Shown: one piece after another, positions 56,361-64,000 of the stretch | Numbering within the stretch: position 1 is the stretch's first letter | Layout of the letters: each line of letters opens with the position of its first letter | Assembly: GCF_016097555.1 (NCBI RefSeq) | Contig: NC_054701.1 | Coordinates: 5,409,890-5,473,889, forward strand | Direction of reading: 5' to 3' | DNA from: Gigantopelta aegis | Lineage: Eukaryota > Mollusca > Gastropoda > Neomphalida > Peltospiridae | DNA length: 64,000 nucleotides | Notes under the pieces: generated by a model | Seen by the model: only the letters and a program-made list of their open reading frames with translations | Told to the model about the DNA's origin: nothing | Database searches by the model: none | Made by a program: the position numbers and the translations under genes

Positions 56361-57138
56361 TCTTGTAAATGTCCTCCAGGCTATAGTGGGAATACCTGTA
56401 CGACAACCCCATGTACTCATAACACTTGTCGAAATAGAGGAACTTGTAAAATTAGTGGATCAACGTCTAGTTGTGCGTGTCCCACCGGTTTCACAGGCTC
56501 CCATTGTGAAGACACGCCATCTTCCAAGAACCCCTGTCAAAACCACGGCACATGTTCTGTTAAAAATGGAAATTATTCTTGTAAATGTCCTCCAGGCTAT
56601 AGTGGGAATACCTGTACGACAACCCCATGTACTCATAACACTTGTCGAAATAGAGGAACTTGTAAAATTAGTGGATCAACGTCTAGTTGTGCGTGTCCCA
56701 CGGTTTGACAGGCTCCCATTGTGAAGTTACGCCATGTTCCAAGAACCCCTGTCAAAACCACGGCACATGTTCTGTTAAAAATGGAAATTATTCTTGTAAA
56801 TGTCCTCCAGGCTATAGTGGGAATACCTGTACGATGTACTCATAACACTTGTCGAAATCTTGTCTATGTCCCACCGGTTTCACAGGGCTACGCCATGTTA
56901 CCCCTGTCAAAACCACGGCACATGTTCTGTTAAAAATGGAAATTATTCTTGTAAATGTCCTCCAGGCTATAGTGGGAATACCTGTACGACAACCCCATGT
57001 ACTCATAACTTGTCGAAATAGAGGAACTTGTAAAATTAGTGGATCAACGTCTAGTTGTGCGTGTCCCACCGGTTTCACAGGCTCCCATTGCGAAGTTACG
57101 CCATGTTCCAAGAACCCCTGTCAAAACCACGGCAGCTA
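56361..57138 (+). pseudogene. Frame-disrupted left part of the EGF array
   Basis: Same 216-bp units as the open part. The frame from 56361 is open through about three EGF domains to a stop near 56706, where one C of CCCACCGG is missing. Further short deletions in 56833-56905 remove most of one unit, and two more small changes near 57010 and 57134 precede the intact frame. In this host repeat they could be real decay or assembly/consensus errors in a hard-to-read array. Confidence 0.6.
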
Positions 57139-59342
57139 TGTTCTGTTAAAAATGGAAATTATTCTTGTAAATGTCCTCCAGGCTATAGTGGGAATACCTG
57201 TACGACAACCCCATGTACTCATAACACTTGTCGAAATAGAGGAACTTGTAAAATTAGTGGATCAACGTCTAGTTGTGCGTGTCCCACCGGTTTCACAGGC
57301 TCCCATTGTGAAGTTACGCCATGTTCCAAGAACCCCTGTCAAAACCACGGCACATGTTCTGTTAAAAATGGAAATTATTCTTGTAAATGTCCTCCAGGCT
57401 ATAGTGGGAATACCTGTACGACAACCCCATGTACTCATAACACTTGTCGAAATAGAGGAACTTGTAAAATTAGTGGATCAACGTCTAGTTGTGCGTGTCC
57501 CACCGGTTTCACAGGCTCCCATTGTGAAGTTATGCCATGCTCCAAGAACCCCTGTCAAAACCACGGAACATGTTCTGTTAAAAATGGAAATTATTCTTGT
57601 AAATGTCCTCCAGGCTATAGTGGGAATACCTGTACGACAACCCCATGTACTCATAACACTTGTCGAAATAGAGGAACTTGTAAAATTAGTGGATCAACGT
57701 CTAGTTGTGCGTGTCCCACCGGTTTCACAGGCTCCCATTGCGAAGTTACGCCATGCTCCAAGAACCCCTGTCAAAACCACGGCACATGTTCTGTTAAAAA
57801 TGGAAATTATTCTTGTAAATGTCCTCCAGGCTATAGTGGGAATACCTGTACGACAACCCCATGTACTCATAACACTTGTCGAAATAGAGGAACTTGTAAA
57901 ATTAGTGGATCAACGTCTAGTTGTGCGTGTCCCACCGGTTTCACAGGCTCCCATTGTGAAGTCACGCCATGCTCCAAGAACCCCTGTCAAAACCACGGCA
58001 CATGTTCTGTTAAAAATGGAAATTATTCTTGTAAATGTCCTCTAGGCTATAGTGGGAATACCTGTACGACAACCCCATGTACTCATAACACTTGTCGAAA
58101 TAGAGGAACTTGTAAAATTAGTGGATCAACGTCTAGTTGTGCGTGTCCCACCGGTTTCACAGGCTCCCATTGTGAAGTTACGCCATGTTCCAAGAACCCC
58201 TGTCAAAACCACGGCACATGTTCTGTTAAAAATGGAAATTATTCTTGTAAATGTCCTCCAGGCTATAGTGGGAATACCTGTACGACAACCCCATGTACTC
58301 ATAACACTTGTCGAAATAGAGGAACTTGTAAAATTAGTGGATCAACGTCTAGTTGTGCGTGTCCCACCGGTTTCACAGGCTCCCATTGTGAAGTTACGCC
58401 ATGCTCCAAGAACCCCTGTAAAAACCACGGCACATGTTCTGTTAAAAATGGAAATTATTCTTGTAAATGTCCTCCAGGCTATAGTGGGAATACCTGTACG
58501 ACAACCCCATGTACTCATAACACTTGTCGAAATAGAGGAACTTGTAAAATTAGTGGATCAACGTCTAGTTGTGCGTGTCCCACCGGTTTCACAGGCTCCC
58601 ATTGTGAAGTTACGCCATGCTCCAAGAACCCCTGTAAAAACCACGGCACATGTTCTGTTAAAAATGGAAATTATTCTTGTAAATGTCCTCCAGGCTATAG
58701 TGGGAATACCTGTACGACAACCCCATGTACTCATAACACTTGTCGAAATAGAGGAACTTGTAAAATTAGTGGATCAACGTCTAGTTGTGCGTGTCCCACC
58801 GGTTTCACAGGCTCCCATTGTGAAGTTACGCCATGCTCCAAGAACCCCTGTCAAAACCACGGCACATGTTCTGTTAAAAATGGAAATTATTCTTGTAAAT
58901 GTCCTCCAGGCTATAGTGGGAATACCTGTACGACAACCCCATGTACTCATAACACTTGTCGAAATAGAGGAACTTGTAAAATTAGTGGATCAACGTCTAG
59001 TTGTGCGTGTCCCACCGGTTTCACAGGCTCCCATTGCGAAGTTACGCCATGCTCCAAGAACCCCTGTCAAAACCACGGCACATGTTCTGTTAAAAATGGA
59101 AATTATTCTTGTAAATGTCCTCCAGGCTATAGTGGGAATACCTGTACGACAACCCCATGTACTCATAACACTTGTCGAAATAGAGGAACTTGTAAAATTA
59201 GTGGATCAACGTCTAGTTGTGCGTGTCCCACCGGTTTCACAGGCTCCCATTGCGAAGTTACGCCATGTTCCAAGAACCCCTGTCAAAACCACGGCACATG
59301 TTCTGTTAAAAATGGAAATTATTCTTGTAAATGTCCTCCAGG
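57139..59342 (+). CDS. EGF-repeat protein segment, ~20 EGF domains
   Basis: The EGF reading frame is open from 57139 to the SINE boundary and runs on in the SINE to a stop at 59379. Each 72-residue unit has two six-cysteine EGF modules: [34 protein letters not shown] and [33 protein letters not shown] (spacing C-x4-C-x5-C-x8-C-x-C-x8-C). Neither carries the calcium-binding or Asp/Asn-hydroxylation consensus. Both fit the O-fucose site C2-x4-(S/T)-C3 (CRNRGTC, CQNHGTC) and the EOGT O-GlcNAc site between C5 and C6 (CPTGFTG, CPPGYSG). The O-glucose consensus is absent. Such arrays occur in Notch/fibropellin/Delta-like extracellular proteins and mucin-type secreted proteins. No signal peptide, transmembrane segment or other domain is visible nearby, so this is either one giant exon of a larger gene or a recently amplified, gene-derived array that is no longer expressed. 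Confidence 0.65.
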
Positions 59343-59690
59343 CCAATGGGCCCACCAATGGATAATGATCCCTTACTGACCTCACATAAAGCGAGCGCTT
59401 TATCACTGGGCTACTCTTTATGTTTATATGGTGTCAGATAAGGGACACACAGATAACGAGAGGAAACTGCTGCTGCTACCACTCCTTGGGCTACTCTTTG
59501 CAGTTAGCAGCAAGGGATCTTTTATATGCACCATCCCACAGACAGGATAGCACATACCACAGCCTTTGTTACACCAGTTGTGGAGCACTGGCTGGAATTA
59601 GAAATAGCCCAATAGGCCCACTGTTGTTTGATCCTAGACAGACCACACGTGAGCGCTTTACTAGTGGACTACATCCCACCCCCGTCAGCC
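59343..59690 (-). mobile_element. Two SINEs joined head to tail at the end of the EGF array
   Basis: 59343-59414 is the inner head part of one SINE (CCAATGGGCCCACCAATGG, AGCGCTTTATCACTGGGCTA). It is joined directly to the tail of a second, almost complete SINE (TATATGGTGTCAGATAAGGG, GAGAGGAAACTGCTG, GCAGCAAGGGATCTTTTATA, GCACATACCACAGCC, head GGACTACATCCCACCCCC). The head-tail arrangement is the same as the joint inside each satellite monomer at 42675-47690. Confidence 0.8.
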
Positions 59691-60329
59691 AGAGGTACTG
59701 TATAGCAGAATGTATCTTTAAATTACTGAACTTAAAATGAAAGGCAAATAATGGCAGACAAAAAAATTGAATTGGTGTATTCATAAGTCAGTCAGGATGT
59801 GATAGATACTATTTCCTTTACAGTTACAAGAAACAAACACATTGTTTAATAAACAGTACATGTATACAAATGAATAAAGTAAAAGTATTATGAATTGTTA
59901 ACTCAAGCATCTTATGCATATAAGTAAACATAAAATATTATATCAATCTACATTTATACACACAGAAAAAGACTATCATTTATGATCGACCAATGATGAT
60001 AATATGAATATTCAGAAAATCCTAAATGAAAATAATTAGAAAATGAACTTGTCCCCTAAAAATGTCATGTTGCATCACTAAACATACACACAAGCAAACT
60101 GGTAATAAAAATAAATACATTTGACAGGGCTTTCCAAATCCTGTTACCTGAGATACTAATTATAGATAGAGATCAAAGACTACATTATTATTCATATGGT
60201 TAAAAATAAAGTTCTCTAAATAAATTACTGACACATTGTTTCTCTATTTTCATTTATTTTCACGTTTATCTCAAACTACAATCAAAGTATCTTGTGCTTT
60301 GCATACACTGTGATTATTTGCACCATTAA
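59691..60329. other. No gene seen
   Basis: AT-rich sequence between the SINE pair and the minisatellite; nothing recognised. Confidence 0.4.
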
Positions 60330-62727
60330 TAGGTTAATGGTTAGTCCTCAGTGAGAGTGAAGTATGTCCAGGATAGGTTAATGGTTAGTCCTTAGTAAGA
60401 GTGAAGTATGTCCAGGATAGGTTCATGGTTATCCTTAACCAGAGTGAAGTATGTCCAGGATAGGTTCATGGTTAGTCCTTAGAGTGAAGTATGTCCAGGA
60501 TAGGTTAATGGTTAGTCCTTAGAGTGAAGTATGTCTAGGATAGGTTAATGGTTAGTCCTTAGTGAGAGTGAAGTATGTCCAGGATAGGTTAATGGTTAGT
60601 CCTCAGTGAGAGTGAAGTATGTCCAGGATAGGTTAATGGTTAGTCCTTAACCAGAGTGAAGTATGTCCAGGATAGGTTAATGGTTAGTCCTCAGTGAGAG
60701 TGAAGTATGTCCAGGATAGGTTAATGGTTAGTCCTTAACCAGAGTGAAGTATGTCTAGGATAGGTTAATGGTTAGTCCTCAGTGAGAGTGAAGTATGTCC
60801 AGGATAGGTTAATGGTTAGTCCTTAGTAAGAGTGAAGTATGTCCAGGATAGGTTCATGGTTATCCTTAACCAGAGTGAAGTATGTCCAGGATAGGTTCAT
60901 GGTTAGTCCTTAGAGTGAAGTATGTCCAGGATAGGTTAATGGTTAATCCTTCGTATGAGTGAAGTATGTCCAGGATAGGTTAATGGTTAGTCCTCAGTGA
61001 GAGTGAAGTATGTCCAGGATAGGTTAATGGTTAGTCCTCAGTGAGAGTGAAGTATGTCCAGGATAGGTTAATAGTTAGTCCTTAGTGAGAGTGAAGTATG
61101 TCCAGGATAGGTTAATAGTTAGTCCTCAGTGAGAGTGAAGTATGTCCAGGATAGGTTAATAGTCCTCAGTGAGAGTGAAGTATGTCCAGGATAGGTTAAT
61201 AGTCCTCAGTGAGAGTGAAGTATGTCTAGGATAGGTTAATAGTCCTCAGTGAGAGTGAAGTATGTCCAGGATAGGTTAATAGTCCTCAGTGAGAGTGAAG
61301 TATGTCCAGGATAGGTTAATGGTTAGTCCTCAGTGAGAGTGAAGTATGTCCAGGATAGGTTAATAGTCCTCAGTGAGAGTGAAGTATGTCCAGGATAGGT
61401 TAATAGTTAGTCCTTAGTGAGAGTGAAGTATGTCCAGGATAGGTTAATATGTCCAGGATAGGTTAATAGTCCTCAGTGAGAGTGAAGTAGTCTAGGATAG
61501 GTTAATAGTCCTCAGTGAGAGTGAAGTATGTCCAGGATAGGTTAGTCCTCATAGTGAAGTATGTCCAGGATAGGTTTAGTCAGTGAGAGTGAAGTATGTC
61601 CAGGATAGGTTAGTCCTCATAGTCCAGGATAGGTTAATAGTTAGTCCAGTGAGAGTGAAGTATGTCCAGGATAGGTTAATGGTTAGTCCTTAACGAGAGT
61701 GAAGTATGTCCAGGATAGGTTAATAGTTAGTCCTTAGTGAGAGTGAAGTATGTCCAGGATAGGTTAATAGTCCTCAGTGAGAGTGAAGTATGTCCAGGAT
61801 AGGTTAATAGTCCTCAGTGAGAGTGAAGTATGTCCAGGATAGGTTAATAGTCCTCAGTGAGAGTGAAGTATGTCCAGGATAGGTTAATAGTCCTCAGTGA
61901 GAGTGAAGTATGTCCAGGATAGGTTAATAGTTAGTCCTTAGTGAGAGTGAAGTATGTCCAGGATAGGTTAATAGTCCTCAGTGAGAGTGAAGTATGTCCA
62001 GGATAGGTTAATGGTTAGTCCTCAGTGAGAGTGAAGTATGTCCAGGATAGGTTAATAGTTAGTCCTTAGTGAGAGTGAAGTATGTCCAGGATAGGTTAAT
62101 AGTCCTCAGTGAGAGTGAAGTATGTCCAGGATAGGTTAATAGTCCTCAGTGAGAGTGAAGTATGTCCAGGATAGGTTAATAGTCCTCAGTGAGAGTGAAG
62201 TATGTCCAGGATAGGTTAATAGTCCTCAGTGAGAGTGAAGTATGTCCAGGATAGGTTAATGGTTAGTCCTCAGTGAGAGTGAAGTATGTCCAGGATAGGT
62301 TAATAGTTAGTCCTCAGTGAGAGTGAAGTATGTCTAGGATAGGTTAATAGTTAGTCCTTAGTGAGAGTGAAGTATGTCCAGGATAGGTTAATAGTTAGTC
62401 CTCAGTGAGAGTGAAGTATGTCTAGGATAGGTTAATAGTTAGTCCTCAGTGAGAGTGAAGTATGTCTAGGATAGGTTAATAGTTAGTCCTTAGTGAGAGT
62501 GAAGTATGTCCAGGATAGGTTAATAGTTAGTCCTCAGTGAGAGTGAAGTATGTCTAGGATAGGTTAATAGTTAGTCCTTAGTGAGAGTGAAGTATGTCCA
62601 GGATAGGTTAATAGTCCTCAGTGAGAGTGAAGTATGTCCAGGATAGGTTAATAGTTAGTCCTCAGTAAGGGTAAAGTATGTCCAGGATAGGTTAATAGTT
62701 AGTCCGCAGTAAGAGTGAAGTATGTCC
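60330..62727 (+). repeat. 40/44-bp minisatellite, about 55-60 copies
   Basis: Units GTCCAGGATAGGTTAATAGT-CCTCAGTGAGAGTGAAGTAT (40 bp) and a 44-bp form with AATGGTTAGTCC alternate in blocks. A degenerate, shortened patch is at about 61440-61640. The GTTAATGGTTAGT...GAGTGAA part matches the start of dispersed repeat T (56095-56215), and the rest of T follows immediately at 62728. The array therefore grew from the first bases of a T copy. Confidence 0.95.
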
Positions 62728-62870
62728 AGGATAGGCTAATGGTTAATCCCTAATGCAAGGAAAGTGAGTGTAGCAGCTTCACACTCTCACAATCTGCTTG
62801 GAGTTGGTACCAGGATGCAAACCTAGGACTAGTAGGACCTACAAGCCTTAACAACCGTACCAGTGAGAAC
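62728..62870 (+). repeat. Dispersed repeat T, remainder after the minisatellite
   Basis: GGCTAATGGTTAATCCCTAA, then GTGTAGCAGCTTCACACTCT, TTGGAGTTGGTACCAGGATG and ACAAGCCTTAACAACCGTAC-CAGTGAGAAC. Same family as 56095-56215 and 53225-53330. Confidence 0.5.
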
Positions 62871-63328
62871 ACGTTTTCTTTCTGTTTTGATGCACACCAT
62901 ACGATAAACAGATGATGTGTTGAGAAGTGAGAATATGACATGAGTGGACATTAGACATGAACTGTTTTATAACATATCTAACAAGCAAAAGCAAGATGGA
63001 TGTTTTTAACAATGAGCTATAAGATAAATGGTGTCTAACAGACATGAATGTTAAATTCGGTTTCTTACATATCTTCAAAAACCAGGTTTAAAATACATTT
63101 TGCAACTAAAAATGTTTTATACAGTGCCTGCATATACAGTTAACTTACGTATCAGAGGAATCAATTAGATCATGCTTACTTTACTGGATGGCATATCACA
63201 AATAACACATGGGTTTCTCACAAACAGGGGTGTGAGAAGATATTTTATGTAACTCATTCTTAAAATGAGGAATAACATCATTCTTGATGTCACATTTCGT
63301 GAATTCTAAACAGCATGAACAGACACAC
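62871..63328. other. No gene seen
   Basis: AT-rich sequence; short minus-strand frames only, without domains. Confidence 0.4.
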
Positions 63329-63432
63329 ACACTCTCTATCTCTCTCTCTCTCCCTCCCTCCCTCCCCCCCCCTCTCTGTATATCTCTCTCTCCATGTCTC
63401 TCTCTCCGTGTCTCTCTCTCTCTCACTCACTC
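63329..63432 (+). repeat. CT-rich microsatellite
   Basis: (CT)n with CCCTCC and TCTCTCCATGTCTC interruptions; frames on both strands are compositional. Confidence 0.9.
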
Positions 63433-64000
63433 AATATTTAGCACAAAATTTGGAAAGTCCTGCATATGAATTAGTATAAAAAGTTAAATAACCCCACAGG
63501 CACATCCATAAAAAATAAATTTAAGCTGCTAATCCATGTGTCATGCCCAACGATAAACTCCACACCAAAATATAATCTAAAAACATTTCTTTAATTATGC
63601 TAAGACAATAACACACTCAGGAATGTCAGTATAGTACAGAAACACTTTCACATACACTATCTACTACAAATCACAAGTCCATCCATTTTGTCACTTGGTC
63701 ATCAAAAGACACCCTTTTTGTTCTGGTCAACCTTGACCTTCAAAATGAGCTACTATTATCGTCTACAGTAACACATTTGTCTCACCTACCCACTATAGCA
63801 AATAAAATGCAAAATAAATTAAGAAAAAAGTAATCCAATAAGGGACCATCACACATTCATTTCACTGCTCTCGCTTATATGTGGTCACACAAAACTATTT
63901 CCATGTGGGCGAAAAACTGTTCACCTTGTCACACACCAATATCACCAATTTATTTAATAAAAATTACTGTGAATTTGACACAGACAGCAATTGTTCTCCT
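63433..64000. other. No gene seen
   Basis: AT-rich sequence to the window end; no repeat pair or exon recognised. Confidence 0.4.

Larger units (their letters stand above)
56361..59342 (+). repeat. 216-bp tandem array encoding EGF-domain pairs (~14 units)
   Basis: Near-identical 216-bp units (two 108-bp EGF domains each) run without introns from within an EGF domain at the left to CCTCCAGG at the right, where a SINE begins. Both ends fall at about the same point of the unit. The first ~780 bp (56361-57138) contain several small insertions and deletions that shift the frame (for example near 56703, 56833-56900, 57010 and 57134). The rest is clean. At the left end a stop lies in frame just before the first EGF codons, while CTTATTCTTGTAAATGTCCTCCAG could act as a splice acceptor (inference). 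Confidence 0.95.

Noticed and set aside
56849-59365. Long alternative-frame open reading frames through the EGF array (398 and 437 codons, [13 protein letters not shown] repeats)
   Set aside because: The unit length (216) is a multiple of three, so a frame that is open in one unit is open in all. The product has no domain, while the other frame encodes textbook six-cysteine EGF modules.
59206-59740. Short ORFs spanning the EGF array end and the SINE pair
   Set aside because: They cross the EGF/SINE boundary; SINE sequence is non-coding.

Overview
The window is eukaryotic, AT-rich and dominated by transposon relics. It most likely comes from a mollusc, probably a gastropod. The tRNA-derived SINEs, with a GGGCGGGACGTAGCCCAGTGG-type head and a tail ending in GTGTTGAGTGCGTCGTTAAA or CTAGTGGTGTCGTT, are a kind I associate with molluscan genomes. 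Introns are long, and there are no operons, CRISPR arrays or bacterial features. I see no convincing tRNA or rRNA gene.

Three host coding loci can be supported. (1) A plus-strand multi-exon gene (visible exons 20404-20529, 25909-26007, 28819-28867, 29663-31737; all phases agree) encodes the last 782 residues of a nuclear-looking acidic protein. Its first two visible exons resemble the end of the NRF1/EWG/P3A2 conserved domain. (2) A minus-strand two-exon gene (48571-48478 joined to 40538-40018) encodes a 204-residue single-pass membrane protein with a signal peptide and a C-terminal PPSY motif; its intron carries a 5 kb satellite. (3) A 216-bp tandem array of paired EGF domains (56361-59342) is open over its last 2.2 kb.

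Layout. 1-20 kb: a dense, often nested pile of DNA transposons (foldback, TTAA-flanked, hAT-like with 5-bp or 8-bp target duplications, a decayed THAP-bearing Kolobok-like copy) plus a GC-rich 1.5 kb insertion with an 11-bp target duplication. 20-32 kb: locus 1, whose introns hold a 2.5 kb element with seven copies of GGTAACGGAATTAC, several MITEs and a 57-bp tandem array. 32-40 kb: intergenic repeats. 40-48.6 kb: locus 2 with a solo LTR inside a SINE, then a roughly 60-monomer satellite (75-86 bp monomers, 1844-bp higher-order period) made from a SINE head fused to a SINE tail. 49-56 kb: paired TTAA elements, a LINE 3' end, SINEs and MITEs. 56-64 kb: the EGF array ending in a SINE pair, then a 40/44-bp minisatellite grown from the start of another dispersed repeat.

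The recurring theme is that short tandem arrays in the right half adjoin or derive from SINE-type repeats, while the left half records an ordered history of insertion into insertion. Coordinates of decayed repeats are approximate to a few bases except where target duplications fix them.
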